Below the pieces are notes generated by a model, which saw nothing but the letters and a program-made list of their open reading frames with translations, made no database searches and was not told where the DNA came from. This document shows positions 24,018 to 34,400 of a stretch of 64,000 bases of DNA, in pieces. A program made the translations under genes and the position numbers. Origin of the DNA: an uncultured Oscillospiraceae bacterium (GTDB taxonomy: Bacteria > Bacillota > Clostridia > Oscillospirales > Oscillospiraceae). Position 1 is the stretch's first letter, and every line of letters starts with the position of its first letter. The DNA lies in contig CANROC010000004.1 in assembly GCA_947632175.1 (NCBI GenBank), positions 62,001 through 126,000 of the forward strand. The letters run 5' to 3'.

Positions 24018-26213
24018 TTACGGATCCAAAAGCGCCCGCATGATCGCCCCGTTCACACAGGCCTTCTCCTTGAGCTCGTCCCGGAGGGCCTTGAGGGACG
24101 CGGCGACCTCCTCCCGGCGCTCCAAAAGCCCCGTCAGGGCCTCCAGGGCGGCGTCCCGGTCGATGCCGCCGTCCCCGGCGGAGGGCTGGCGCAGCAGCTC
24201 TAAGTAGCTGCGCACCTTGGGGTCGTAGACGAACCCCAGCGCCGGCACGGCGCACCGGGCGGCGAAGATGAGGGCGTGCAGCCGCATGGAGAGCACGGCG
24301 CGGCTTTCGCCGATGACGCCCATGAGCTCCTCCGGCGTGTAGGTCCCGGCGAGGACGGCGCTTTTCTCCGTCATCCGCCGGCGCACGGATTCGCTGACGG
24401 CGTCGTCCACCGCCCCCTGCATGTTGACGAAGAGGGGCGTGACCTTGAACCGCCGCGCCGCCTCGTCGCACACCGCCGCGAAGTCGTCGAAATACCCCGC
24501 CCCGCCCTTGCTGTAGGGCCGCACGGACACGGCGATATAGTCGCCCTCCACGCCGGCTTCCCGCAAGATGGCCCGGGTCCTCTCCGGGTCCGGTTCGGGG
24601 AGCGTGAACACCGGGTCGGCGGTGACCGTCAGGTCCTCCCGCGTAACGCCCATGTCCCGCAGCTCCTTCAGGGAATCCGGGTCCCGCAGCGTCACCGCGT
24701 CCACCCGCTCCGCCGCCGCCCGGACACGGGCGCGGTTTTTCTCCCGGCGCACCGGCCCGATGCCGTTGGCGTAGATGAACGTCCGCTTGCCCCGCCGCAG
24801 GGCCAGATGGAGGATGCCCAGGTAGTATAAAAGGGACCTGGTGGAGGTGTTGTCCTGCAAGAGACTCCCCCCGCCGGACACCAGCAGATCGCACTGCCGC
24901 AGGACCTTGGACACCTTCCCCGGCGAAAACCGGGGCACCGCCTCCACGCCGAAGCTCTTCCGGGTCGCCTCGGCGTCCCGGCTGAGAACGGTGACCCGCG
25001 CCTTGGGGGAGATGGACCGCACGGAGGCGATGAGCGCGCGCAAAATGGCCTCGTCCCCGGCGTTGCCGTAGCCGTAGTACCCGCTGAGCACCACCCGGCC
25101 CCCGGCCCGGGCCTCCCGGTAGGCGTAGAGGGCGTCCTTGGCCATGCGCTCCACGCTGTAATGCTCCAGCACCACCTGCCGCCCAAAGGCGGAAAGCCTC
25201 CGGCGCTCGTCCTCCGGCAGGGACAGCGCTTTCAAGACGTCCTCCAGGAGCGTCTCCTTTGTCAAACGCGGACACCCCCGGCAGCAGAAGTTCCCCTCGA
25301 TGCCGGTCTGGAGCTTCGTCTCGTCAAAGAGCCCCATGGTCCCCTCGTTGCCGGCGACGACCACGGGCTTGGCCGCCGCCATGGCCTCCAGCGCCGCCCG
25401 GGACACGCCCACGAAGACGTCCCCGGCGGCGCAGACGGCGTTCACGTCCGTCCGGGGCCCGGTGAGGATGACACAGGGCCGCCCCAGCGCGGCGTTCACC
25501 GCCTCGGCCTCATGCTTGAGCTTATCGAAGACGTCCCCGCCGCCGGCGATGAGCACCACCGCGCCGGGGAAGCGTCCGGCGATCTCCGGCGCCGCCTGGA
25601 TGAGCGCCGCCGCCGCGTCGGCGCGGCTCTCGTCGAGCCTGCTCACATGGGCCACCACGGGCGCCTCCGGCGCGATGCCGAACTCCCGCCGGACCGCCTC
25701 GCCGGAGACGGCGGGGGAGAACTTCTCCGTGTCGATGCCGTTGATGGTCACGTTGATGTGGTCCTCCGGGACGCCGTAGCTGTCCATGAGGTAGCGCTTG
25801 ATGTCCTCGGAGACCGCCACGGTCCGGTCCCCCCAGTTGGTCAGCGCCCCCGCCGCGCCGCCAGCGGCGAAGACCCAGTGGGCGGTGGTGACCAGGGGAA
25901 AGCCCATGCGCTTTTGGAGAAGCCCGCACAAAAAGGCGGGGATCCTGGCGTGGGCGTGGACTACGTCCGGGCGCGTATCCCGGACGGCCTTTTTCAAAAG
26001 CCCCAGGGACTTTGCCATCAGGGCGGGGGAGCGCCGGTGCATGGGGATCCGGATATGCCGCGCCCCGGCGGCCTCGATCTCCGGGACGTACACCCCGCCG
26101 TTGGAGGCGACGGTGACCTCATGCCCCAGCCGCGTAAGGGCGCGGGTCAGCTCCACGATATGCGTCTCCGCCCCGCCGATATCCAGCCCCATGGCGGCCA
26201 TCAGGATCTTCAT
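24018..26213 (-). CDS. GT4 glycosyltransferase fused to CsaB-type polysaccharide pyruvyl transferase
   Basis: A 731-residue two-domain protein. Residues ~1-365 form a GT-B glycosyltransferase (MKILMAAMGLDIGGAETHIVELTRAL, VVHAHARIPAF, VSRLDESRADAAAAL). From ~375 a CsaB-like domain begins (RVVLSGYYGYGNAGDEAILRAL) with the GGSLLQD, YANGIGP, MRLHALIFAA motifs of pyruvyl transferases. CsaB adds ketal-pyruvate to secondary cell-wall polymer, the ligand of SLH domains. The start at 26213 is set by GGGAGGG and fits the Rossmann start; ten upstream in-frame residues overlap little of value. Last but one gene of the polysaccharide cluster. Usually these activities are separate proteins. Confidence 0.88.
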   Translation of the reverse strand: MKILMAAMGLDIGGAETHIVELTRALTRLGHEVTVASNGGVYVPEIEAAGARHIRIPMHRRSPALMAKSLGLLKKAVRDTRPDVVHAHARIPAFLCGLLQKRMGFPLVTTAHWVFAAGGAAGALTNWGDRTVAVSEDIKRYLMDSYGVPEDHINVTINGIDTEKFSPAVSGEAVRREFGIAPEAPVVAHVSRLDESRADAAAALIQAAPEIAGRFPGAVVLIAGGGDVFDKLKHEAEAVNAALGRPCVILTGPRTDVNAVCAAGDVFVGVSRAALEAMAAAKPVVVAGNEGTMGLFDETKLQTGIEGNFCCRGCPRLTKETLLEDVLKALSLPEDERRRLSAFGRQVVLEHYSVERMAKDALYAYREARAGGRVVLSGYYGYGNAGDEAILRALIASVRSISPKARVTVLSRDAEATRKSFGVEAVPRFSPGKVSKVLRQCDLLVSGGGSLLQDNTSTRSLLYYLGILHLALRRGKRTFIYANGIGPVRREKNRARVRAAAERVDAVTLRDPDSLKELRDMGVTREDLTVTADPVFTLPEPDPERTRAILREAGVEGDYIAVSVRPYSKGGAGYFDDFAAVCDEAARRFKVTPLFVNMQGAVDDAVSESVRRRMTEKSAVLAGTYTPEELMGVIGESRAVLSMRLHALIFAARCAVPALGFVYDPKVRSYLELLRQPSAGDGGIDRDAALEALTGLLERREEVAASLKALRDELKEKACVNGAIMRALLDP

Positions 26214-26226
26214 ACGACCCTCCCCG

Positions 26227-26733
26227 TCAGCCCACGCTGACAACGACCCCGGTTACGGAGTCGTAGATGGTGGTGAGTTGGATGGCCATGTTCCTGTTGA
26301 GCTCAATGGACCCGCCCAGGTAATAGCCGTTAGCGCCGGTGGTACACTGGGATTCCACGGTGATGTAGATGTCGCTGTACCCCTCCATCGGCATGGACAG
26401 GATCTTCCCCCCCGGTGTGCTCACCAGGGCGTGGGCCGGTTCCGTCCGTACATCGGTGACGGAGCCCAGCAGGGGTCCCTCATCGCCGTTATAGACCGTA
26501 TCTCCGGGCCTGAAGGCGTTCGCGTGACAGTCTCGGGCGGAGGTAACCTTGACCACATACTCCACTTTTACCATTTCGGGGTTCGAGTAGCCTACATTCT
26601 CATCCCCCTGAGTGAAAAAGCGGACATAGACCATGACCCCAATGGCCGCCACCAGCGCGACCGCCATGATATCCACCACACTGATCTTCCCAAAAAGGAA
26701 GCCGCGCTCATCGATAAGCTTTCTCTTCTTCAT
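26227..26733 (-). CDS. DUF4330 family membrane-anchored protein (second copy)
   Basis: A 168-residue protein: a basic cytoplasmic start with the typical LIDERGFLFGKISVVDIMAV, one membrane helix (about 20-38), then an outside beta-rich domain (about 55-168). DUF4330 proteins occur in polysaccharide clusters but have no assigned activity. It is related to its upstream neighbour by layout and family, so the two are probably a tandem duplicate pair that has diverged. The start overlaps the upstream gene's stop by 4 bp, showing tight coupling. Function unknown; a scaffold or assembly role for the glycan machinery is only a guess from context. Confidence 0.75.
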   Translation of the reverse strand: MKKRKLIDERGFLFGKISVVDIMAVALVAAIGVMVYVRFFTQGDENVGYSNPEMVKVEYVVKVTSARDCHANAFRPGDTVYNGDEGPLLGSVTDVRTEPAHALVSTPGGKILSMPMEGYSDIYITVESQCTTGANGYYLGGSIELNRNMAIQLTTIYDSVTGVVVSVG

Positions 26734-27242
26734 TTCTCCACCCTCTCAACGGCCACTACGGTGCCATTGAACACACAGCCGGGTACCTTGCCTTGAATGC
26801 TCTTTCCGATCCGGATCACATAGCCGCCGTCTACCGTGATGTTGCGCTCCTCCAGCACCGCGTCGGCGGTGACGGTCAACAGGAGCGTATATCGGTCCGG
26901 CTCCTCCGCGAGGACCTGTTCCTCCCTCTCAAAGTCCGTCACAAGCCTGCGCGAGGGGCCTTTCTCCACGGACTCCACCGTTCCCAGAATATACTTCTTC
27001 ACCACATCGATGAGGGCGTCGCCCGCCTTGAACTGGTCGGCCACGTCCTCGGTGAGGCTCGAGACCTCCACGGTGTAGCGGACAGTCGTTTTTTTCGCGG
27101 AGATCACCGGCACATCCTGCCCCGGCGTGCCTGCCTGCCGGTTGACGTAGTACAGGAGACCCCCCAGGGCCAGCGCCACAAGGATGAGCGCTATATCAAA
27201 AAGATTCACTACGCTCCGGCCTTTTTTATCTTTCTTTTCCAT
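26730..27242 (-). CDS. DUF4330 family membrane-anchored protein (first copy)
   Basis: A 170-residue protein with a charged N-terminus (MEKKDKKGRSVVNLFDIALI), a helix at about 14-32, and an extracytoplasmic domain with the repeated pattern of a short beta-sheet followed by a charged insert (for example VRYTVEVSSLTEDVADQFKAGD). It is matched to DUF4330 by the N-terminal anchor and the KVEYVVKV/VRYTVEV-type strand shared with the following gene. It overlaps the GT4 gene end by 17 bp. Reaction unknown. Confidence 0.7.
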   Translation of the reverse strand: MEKKDKKGRSVVNLFDIALILVALALGGLLYYVNRQAGTPGQDVPVISAKKTTVRYTVEVSSLTEDVADQFKAGDALIDVVKKYILGTVESVEKGPSRRLVTDFEREEQVLAEEPDRYTLLLTVTADAVLEERNITVDGGYVIRIGKSIQGKVPGCVFNGTVVAVERVEK

Positions 27243-28350
27243 ATCGCTCCTCCATGACCTTTGTATAGACTTCCTCGATCCGCGCGGCGTACCGCTCCCC
27301 GGTGAAGCTCTTGAGATACGCCTCTCTGGCGCCCAGGCCCAGCCTCTCGATCTCGCCGCGTTCTCCGGCCAGACGCCTCAAAATGTCCGCCAGGGCCGCG
27401 CTGTCCCTGGGCGGGAACAGCAGTCCCGAAACGCCGTCCTCCACGAGCCACGGGTTCCCGCAGCAGTCCGAGGCTACGGCGGGGACGCCCAGGCTCATAC
27501 CCTCGATGAGGGCGAGGCTGGAGGTCTCGGAAAGATACGAGGCGTTGATTTGCACGTCCGCCACGCTCATCACCGGCGTCACGTCCTCCAAAAAACCGGT
27601 AAAGACCACGCGGTCTCCCAGCTTCAACTCCTCCGCCCGCCGTCGGACCTGTTCCTCAAAGGAGCCCGTACCGGCGACGATCAGCCGCACGCCGTCATCC
27701 CGCAGGCGGTCCATGGCCTCCAGAACGTCCAAGTGCCCCTTGTACTCCTCGATTCTGGACACCATCACCGCCACCATGTCCTCGGGGCTGATGCCGTATT
27801 TTCGCCGAAGAGCGGCCTGTTCGGAAAGAGGCCGGCGCGTCAGGGGCTTGACGCCGTTCATCATGACCTCCAGCTTTCTCTCCGGTACGCCCAGGTCCGT
27901 CAGGAGCTTCGCCCCCGCCGGGGAGATGACGATGATCCTGTCCGCCCAGTGCGTGTAGAGCGCCCGGTACGCGTACCGCAGAGGTGTCTTCGTCACACGG
28001 TCCGGGAAAGGGAAAGCCGAGTGCCGGGTAAAGACCACCGGCTTTTTCTCCATGGACGCCGCCAGCCTCCCGGACAGAGACCCGTGAGTGTGGACAATAT
28101 CCGGCCCACAGCTGCGGATGACCTGCCGCAGGGGCCCCAGGGCTTTCAGGTCCATGGACCGGTCCTCCATGGCGTCCACCTGGAGGACCCGGACGCCCTG
28201 CCGCTCCAGGGGCTGCACCAGGAGACTGCCCCTGGGCACACACGCCGCCGCCTCAAAGCGCTCCCGGTCCATGAACTCCAAATAGTTGAGCACCGCCCGG
28301 CCCGCGCCGCCGATATTCGTGTCGCTGAGGATATTCAGCACCTTGATCAT
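27226..28350 (-). CDS. GT4 family glycosyltransferase
   Basis: A 374-residue GT-B fold enzyme, cytoplasmic face. Seen: N-terminal MIKVLNILSDTNIGGAGRAVLNYL, DIVHTHGSLSGRLAA, the nucleotide-sugar half with VAVMVSRIEEYKGHLDVLEAM and VVFTGFLEDVTPVMSVADVQINASYLSETSSLALIEGMSLGVPAVAS, which holds the EX7E-type donor-binding motif. The sugar is not predictable. It starts within the last codon of the ligase/polymerase gene (4-bp overlap) and overlaps the DUF4330 gene, all pointing to one operon for a surface polymer. Confidence 0.92.
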   Translation of the reverse strand: MIKVLNILSDTNIGGAGRAVLNYLEFMDRERFEAAACVPRGSLLVQPLERQGVRVLQVDAMEDRSMDLKALGPLRQVIRSCGPDIVHTHGSLSGRLAASMEKKPVVFTRHSAFPFPDRVTKTPLRYAYRALYTHWADRIIVISPAGAKLLTDLGVPERKLEVMMNGVKPLTRRPLSEQAALRRKYGISPEDMVAVMVSRIEEYKGHLDVLEAMDRLRDDGVRLIVAGTGSFEEQVRRRAEELKLGDRVVFTGFLEDVTPVMSVADVQINASYLSETSSLALIEGMSLGVPAVASDCCGNPWLVEDGVSGLLFPPRDSAALADILRRLAGERGEIERLGLGAREAYLKSFTGERYAARIEEVYTKVMEERYGKER

Positions 28351-29753
28351 GAGGCCGCCTCCGTTTCCCTCGCCGACAGGGCCCCGATAAGGCCGATGAC
28401 GATGAAAAACACCAGCAAGACCCGGTAGTTATAGAAGCTGTACTCCGCCACGGACTGGATGAGGAATCCGGCCACGCCGGAGAGCAGGGCCAGGAGCAGA
28501 ACCCGCCGCTCCTTGTCCGCCCCGCGGGAAAGAGTCCCCACCGCGGCCCGCAGGGCCGAGCCCACTAGCCCGCCGAAGGTGAAAAGGCCAAGAACGCCGG
28601 AGTCGCACACCAGCTGGAAATAAAGATTGTGGGCGTGCGTAGCGATCGCGGCATTCAGGGAGTATTGGGGATAGATTACGGCGAAGGCCCCGGGGCCCAC
28701 ACCGGCCAGCCAGCAGTCCCGGAGCATCCGCATGGTGCCCGTCCAGATGCTGAACCGGTAATAGGCCGAGCTGTCGGCCATGGAGCCCACACTCAGAAGT
28801 CTGTCCAGGATCCCCTGAGGCAGGACCGCCACCGCCACCGCCGCGCACAGGAGCCCCGGCAAAAGGAACCGCCTGTCCATCAGCACCAGGAAAAGGGCCA
28901 GCTCCACCAGCAGCCCCACCCATCCGGCTCTGGACCAGGTGAGGAACATGCAGGCCACCATCACCGTTGTGGCGGCGATTGCGGCGATCCGCCCGTTGGC
29001 GGTCTTGGCGTTGACGGTCAGCGCCACGCCCAGGGGGATGATGAGCAGAAGATACTCCGAAAGGATATTGGGGTTATCAAGAGTGGAGTATACCCGCAGG
29101 GCAATGTTGCTGAAAAGCCTCTCATCGATCCAGTTGGCCGAAGTCTCGTCCCCCAGGACAGCCTGGAGGATGCCATATCCGGCCACCAGTGTTCCGCCGG
29201 CCACCAGCAGGGCGACGAGGCGCTTTCCGTCGGCGTAGGTCCGGTGGGAGTCCAGCATCGCCACGGCGAAAAGGGCGAAAGCCGTGGTCATCAGCGTGGC
29301 CCTCACCATACTCTCCAGCGCCAGCGAAAAGGCCGCCGAGATGGCATACACAAGGGCATAGGCCACGAACCACTTCTTCACCGGGGAATACATCGCCCTC
29401 CTCTCCCGGTCCCGGGCGTACCCCAGGACCACGGACGCCATGGCGATCAGCGCCAGCACCAGCACCGCCATGGTGGGCAGCAGCGGCGCCAGAAACGCCG
29501 TCAGCCCCAGCCAGAAAAATTCCTTTGTAAAAAGGGACCCCTCAAAGAGCCTGTCCAGCTTCAGCGCGTGAAAGGCCCTCCACAGCCCCTCGTGGACGCC
29601 GTGGCCTATTTTCCCCGTCAGCGACCCGGAGCCGCCGACGCCGGAGCCGGCCAGGGCCAGCGCCAGAAAGCTTTTCCGCCACTGCCGGTCGATCCACCCC
29701 GCCGCGGCGGTGAGGCCCCGGACGATGAGGCTGTGCTTGAATATCTCCTTCAC
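28347..29753 (-). CDS. O-antigen ligase/polymerase family membrane protein
   Basis: A 468-residue polytopic protein with about 12 hydrophobic segments and the Wzy/WaaL-like region around GVGPGAFAVIYPQYSLNAAIATHAHNLYFQLVCDSGVLGLF, whose H-x-H-N and long outside loop are the family hallmark. It probably polymerises or ligates lipid-linked polysaccharide on the outer face. GTG start behind GGGGGTGA, 4 bp after the murJ-like stop. A mobile linker of Gly/Ser residues near 36-46 is unusual and may be a cytoplasmic loop. Confidence 0.85.
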   Translation of the reverse strand: MKEIFKHSLIVRGLTAAAGWIDRQWRKSFLALALAGSGVGGSGSLTGKIGHGVHEGLWRAFHALKLDRLFEGSLFTKEFFWLGLTAFLAPLLPTMAVLVLALIAMASVVLGYARDRERRAMYSPVKKWFVAYALVYAISAAFSLALESMVRATLMTTAFALFAVAMLDSHRTYADGKRLVALLVAGGTLVAGYGILQAVLGDETSANWIDERLFSNIALRVYSTLDNPNILSEYLLLIIPLGVALTVNAKTANGRIAAIAATTVMVACMFLTWSRAGWVGLLVELALFLVLMDRRFLLPGLLCAAVAVAVLPQGILDRLLSVGSMADSSAYYRFSIWTGTMRMLRDCWLAGVGPGAFAVIYPQYSLNAAIATHAHNLYFQLVCDSGVLGLFTFGGLVGSALRAAVGTLSRGADKERRVLLLALLSGVAGFLIQSVAEYSFYNYRVLLVFFIVIGLIGALSARETEAAS

Positions 29754-29757
29754 AAGG

Positions 29758-31302
29758 TCACCCCCTCAGCTTCTTCTTCACGGCCCCCAGCACGGTCTTC
29801 GTCTCGGGGACCTTCAACAGGACAGTTAGCGCGGCGTACACCGCCACCCCCACGGCGGCGGGCACAAGGAGCGCTAAAAGCTTCCCCACGCGCCCGTCAA
29901 GCATCTCCATGACCCCCCACACGGCCCCGGCCATGAGGGCCGTGGCCGCCAGGAGCTTGGCCATGTCCAGCACGAACGCCTTATCCAGGAACCCCAGCCC
30001 CCGCCGCCGGAGCGGCAGGGCCAGCACCAGGGCGTTGACGGTGAAGGACACCGCCGAGGCCGCGGCGATGCCCGCCACATCCCAGAGCGGCGTCAAAACC
30101 GCGCACAGCGCGGCGTTAACCGCGATGGAGACGGCGCCCGCGATGAGCGGCGTCTTCCCGGACTGGCCGGCGAAGTACGCCCGCGACACCACCGCCTGGA
30201 CGGCGTACCCCACCATCCCCAGGGCCATGATCCCCAGGGCCCGAGAGGTGATGGACACGGAGAAATCCCCGAACTGTCCCCCGCCGAAGATGAACGCCAC
30301 CAGGGGCCGCGCCATCACCGCCAGCCCTGCCGTCATGGGCGCCACCACGAAAAGCGTGGTGTGGAGCGTATCCCGCAGCGTCTGCCGCAGGGTCCCCGCC
30401 TCCCCGGCGGCGGACTCCTTGGACATGCGGGGGAAGACGTAGTTGGTGACGGACAGCACGAACACCCCGGCGATGACGGTGTAGAGCGTGTAGGCGTGCT
30501 CCACGGCGGACACCCCCGCCCCGTCGAAGAGCCGGGAGCCGAACTTGGCGTTCACCGTCTGGTTGATGGGCAGGACCCAGGTGCTCACCATCACCGGGAG
30601 GAGAAGCCGCCCCACCTTTTTCATGTCGTCGTTCCGGAGGGACAGGGAGGGCCGGAACCGGAACCCCTTTTTCCACAGCGCCGGGATCTGCACCAGCGCC
30701 TGGAGCGCCCAGGCCGCCAGAAACGCCACGGCGAGCCCCGTGATGCCGTACCGGTCGTTGAGCGTCACGTAATAGACGATGACCGCCAGGTTCGAGATAA
30801 GGCTGATGGCGGCGGGGATGTTAAATTCGTCAAAGGTCTGCAAAATGCCCACAAACGAGAAGGCAAGGCCGGTGAAGAAGACCGTGGGCATCATGATCTG
30901 CGTGAGTTTGGCGCACAGCGCCGCCGTTTCCGCGTCGTACCCGTCGGCGAAGAGCGCCGTGAGCTGCGGGGCGAACACCGTCCCCAGCACCGTGAGCACG
31001 GCGCACAGCACCCCCATCACCGTCATGAAATTCCCGGCAAAGCGGAAGGCGTCCTTTTTCCCCCGCTTGGTCAGCACCTCCCCCAGCACGGGGATGAGAC
31101 ACGCGGAGATGGCGGAGGCAAAGACAGTGTCAAAGAACACCCGGGGGATGCGGCTGGCCGTCAAAAAGGCGTTGGCCTCGCTGCCGGAGCCGTAATTCAC
31201 CGTCAACAGCCTGTCCCTGACAAGCCCCAGCACCTTCCCCCCGAGGGTAATGCCCATCATCACCCCCACCGTGACCGCCGGGTTTTTCTTCTTCTCCTTC
31301 AC
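29758..31302 (-). CDS. murJ: MurJ/MviN-family lipid flippase
   Basis: A 514-residue MOP-superfamily transporter with about 14 membrane helices. Seen: GKVLGLVRDRLLTVNYGSGSEANAFLTASRIP at the N-terminus, the MurJ signature, followed by PMTAGLAVMARPLV and YAVQAVVSRAYFAGQ. It may flip lipid II or, given the location, the lipid-linked polysaccharide of this cluster. A second MurJ elsewhere in the genome cannot be excluded. GTG start behind GAGGTGG and a canonical promoter just upstream, so it is the first gene of the cluster. Confidence 0.92.
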   Translation of the reverse strand: MKEKKKNPAVTVGVMMGITLGGKVLGLVRDRLLTVNYGSGSEANAFLTASRIPRVFFDTVFASAISACLIPVLGEVLTKRGKKDAFRFAGNFMTVMGVLCAVLTVLGTVFAPQLTALFADGYDAETAALCAKLTQIMMPTVFFTGLAFSFVGILQTFDEFNIPAAISLISNLAVIVYYVTLNDRYGITGLAVAFLAAWALQALVQIPALWKKGFRFRPSLSLRNDDMKKVGRLLLPVMVSTWVLPINQTVNAKFGSRLFDGAGVSAVEHAYTLYTVIAGVFVLSVTNYVFPRMSKESAAGEAGTLRQTLRDTLHTTLFVVAPMTAGLAVMARPLVAFIFGGGQFGDFSVSITSRALGIMALGMVGYAVQAVVSRAYFAGQSGKTPLIAGAVSIAVNAALCAVLTPLWDVAGIAAASAVSFTVNALVLALPLRRRGLGFLDKAFVLDMAKLLAATALMAGAVWGVMEMLDGRVGKLLALLVPAAVGVAVYAALTVLLKVPETKTVLGAVKKKLRG

Positions 31303-31334
31303 AAGGCCACCTCTTTACACATCGCTAACATCCT

Positions 31335-31363
31335 ATTATACCACACCCTCCCCATCTTTTCAA
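31335..31363 (-). promoter_or_regulatory. Promoter of the surface polysaccharide operon
   Basis: Minus strand: -35 TTGAAA (31358-31363), 17-bp spacer, TGTGG-extended -10 TATAAT (31335-31340), about 32 bp upstream of murJ. Confidence 0.85.
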
Positions 31364-31471
31364 CCCATATTAAGCCCCTCCTCGCGGGGGAGGGCAGGGG
31401 GGCGGCGGGCGTGGGAGGACGGAGCGGGTCCGAATCAAGCGGGCGGGTCGCAAGACCCGCCCACATATGAT

Positions 31472-34400
31472 CTACAGCTTCGTCCCGCACTTTGTGCAGA
31501 ACTTGTCAACCTCACGGTTTTCACTGCCGCAGTTGGGGCACAGGCGCTTCGCCGGCTGGGCCGGAGCCGCCGCCCGCTTTTTCTTCGAGTTTGCCCGGAG
31601 CGCCAGCGCCGCGATCACCGCCGCGACCGTCAGGATGAAGATGAGCAGAAAGAGCATCCACGCGAGCAGCATGGAGGGATCTCCCTCTTCCGTCTCGACG
31701 GGAGCCGTGCCGCCGGGCTGGCTCGACGGCGTCAGATCCGTTCCGCCCTGGCCGCCCTGACCGCCCTGGCTTTCCTGATCTCCCTGGCTTTCCTGACCGC
31801 CTTGACCACCTTGGCTACCTTGACCGCCTTGACCTCCCTGACCTTCCTGGCCGCCCTGACCGCCTTGACCTTCCTGGCTACCCTGGCCGCCTTGGCCGCC
31901 TTGACCGCCCTGACCTCCTTGGCCTTCCTGGCCGCCGGGGCCCTCCGGGAGCGTGGGCAGGGGCAGCTCCACGGGACGCACGGTGTGGAGCATCAGGAAG
32001 AGACGGTACAGGATGAGCGCCCCCTGGGCCCGGGTCACCCCCGCCTGGGGATAAAGGGACCCGCCCAGATCGATGAGCCCCTCCCGCACGGACAGCGCCG
32101 TGGAGGACTGGGCCCAATCGGCCACCTGGTCCCCGTCATCGTAAGCGTACAGATACCGCCAGGGGTCCGACGGGGGCAAATAGCCCCGCTGCTCCTGGAG
32201 GGTCCTGCCCGTCAGCGTCAGCATCTGCTCCACCGTGAGCTTCTGCTCGCCGCCGAACTCGGTGAAGGAGATGCCCTTCACGATCCCGGCGCTCTGGCCG
32301 GAGGCCACATAGACGTAATACGGGCTGTCCGCCGGCACATCGACGAAGGTAGACACGGCCCCCCGGTCCAGGGCGAAGAACATCCCCACCAGCACCTTGG
32401 CGAAATGGTATCTCTGCATGATCCCCTGGGGATCGAAACGCCCGCCCGGCGCGGTGAAGAAGCCCTTGGACACCAAAAACCGTATGGCCGCCCGGGTCTC
32501 CTCGTCGTATCCGTCGATGTCCGTCACCTGTACGGCGTTTTCGATGACCTCATACTCGCCGGAGTAGGGCGTGTCGAAGCTGAGCACCCCGGAGGACGGG
32601 TCGTACTGCCCGCCCCAGTTGTCCGCGCCGTCGGCGTAGCTGACCATGACGGTGCAGGTGGCGCTCTCCGCCGGAAGACCCACGGTCACCGGGCAGATGA
32701 GCTTTTCCAGCACCCTGCCGCTCCCGTCCAGGAACGTGAGCGTATAGCTCCCGTTTGCCCCGGAAAGCTGTATGGACAGGCTCCCGTAGGCGGCGATGAG
32801 GCGCTTGAGGTTCTCCGCGCTCACCTGGATGTAGTGCCGGCCGTCGGCCAGCAGCAGCTGGAGGGAGCACCCCTCCAGGGCCTCGGCCAGGTCGCCGGTC
32901 AGCGTCACCTGGAGGGGGTTGGAGAGGTCGGCGTTGGTCCACAGGAGCCGGATCACCACCGTCACGCCCCTGTTGAGCGTGGCGCCGCGGCTTTCCAGGA
33001 CCTCCTTTGCCTGCCGCCAGGCGTCCAGAGCCCCGGAGGCCAGGTCCCCGGCGGAGGCGGCGTTCACCGTCAGCCTGCCGTTCCCGCCGGACACCGTCCC
33101 GATGTACAGCTTGGAAAGGGCGTTCTCCACGAACCGCGCCAGGTCCGACTTGGCCGGGTCGTTGGGGAAGATGCCCGGCATGTTGTCCAGCTTGTCCTTC
33201 AGGTAGTCCAGAAGGTCCTCAAGGTCCCGGACGCCGTTGACGTCCTCAAAGTCTATGTCCACGTTGGGCCGGGAGAGCTCCTCCTGGGAGACGCGCTCCA
33301 CCTCGTCGGTGGACGCCGGCGCTTTCCGGTCCTCCACGACCCACCGGATCTGCCCGTTCACCCGCCGGCCCCGGACGTAAGCCCCGCTCAGCGCGCCGTC
33401 CACCCGGACGATCACGTAATAGACCCCGTCCGCCAGCCGGTAGATCGCCACGATCTCCCCGCCTATGGCGTCCTGTACGGCCTTTTTCACCTGCTCGGTG
33501 AAGTCGTCCGGTTCCTGGACCGTATCCGGATAGCGATACCGCGGGTTCCCGCAGTTCTCCGCGTATACCCGCAGCGCCGCGGCGGTGACGGTCGTCCGGC
33601 CCAGCTCCACATCCTCCATATAGTGGCCCAGCGGCCCGTTGGAGTAGAGCTTGGTCCCGCCGCCCAGCTCCAGCTCCCCGACGGGGCTCTGACTGCCGCG
33701 GGCGCTTCCGTCCAGATACCACGTGCTCCCGCGCTGGATGACGGTGTGCCACAGCCTCAGGTGCCCCTTGTCCGAATAGTAGTATTTCGCGCCGCGCGGA
33801 TTGTAGAAGTCATCATAGGTGATCCCTTTATCGGCCCGGAGCATCAGCCCCTCGGCGGTGGGGACCAGCGTATAGGAGTAGTCCGGATCATAGTCTGTCT
33901 GCCCGTCCAGAGACTTGAAATTCGAGCGGACGGCCCTGCCGTTCTGATACTCCCAGAAGATAGGATCCGTGCATGTGTGGTCACTGTACGGGTCCGGCGG
34001 CAGCGTTGAGCAGACTATCACCGGATACCCGTCCCCCAGGTCGATGAGGGTGGCGTACTCCTCGTCCGTCCCCTCCAGCGCCTCGGCGTACTCCAGGGCC
34101 ATCTGGGCGTCCATTTTGCACTTCGTCCGGTCCCCCATATACGCCACGCTGGCCAGCGGGTCGTTGGGGTCGATGCGCGCGATATTTCCCGTATCGGCCC
34201 GGTCCCAAAGCCGGCGCATCAGGGAACTTGCGTCATTAAACCGAAATGTGAAATCCGTAGAGAAAGGCGTGCCTTGAAAGATCTCGACCCACTGGTCTTG
34301 CCGCCACTGCTCCCGGATGGCGTCCGCCTGGTCCGAACCGGGATTCCCGCCGGGAGGGCTCCACTCGAAGAGCGCGTCCTCCGCCGTCTTCCCGTCGATG

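Noticed and set aside
31250-34009. 919-codon plus-strand frame opposite the SLH gene, with TALTALTFL-type repeats
   Set aside because: The repeats are the complementary reading of the GGQ-coding array; no start signal.
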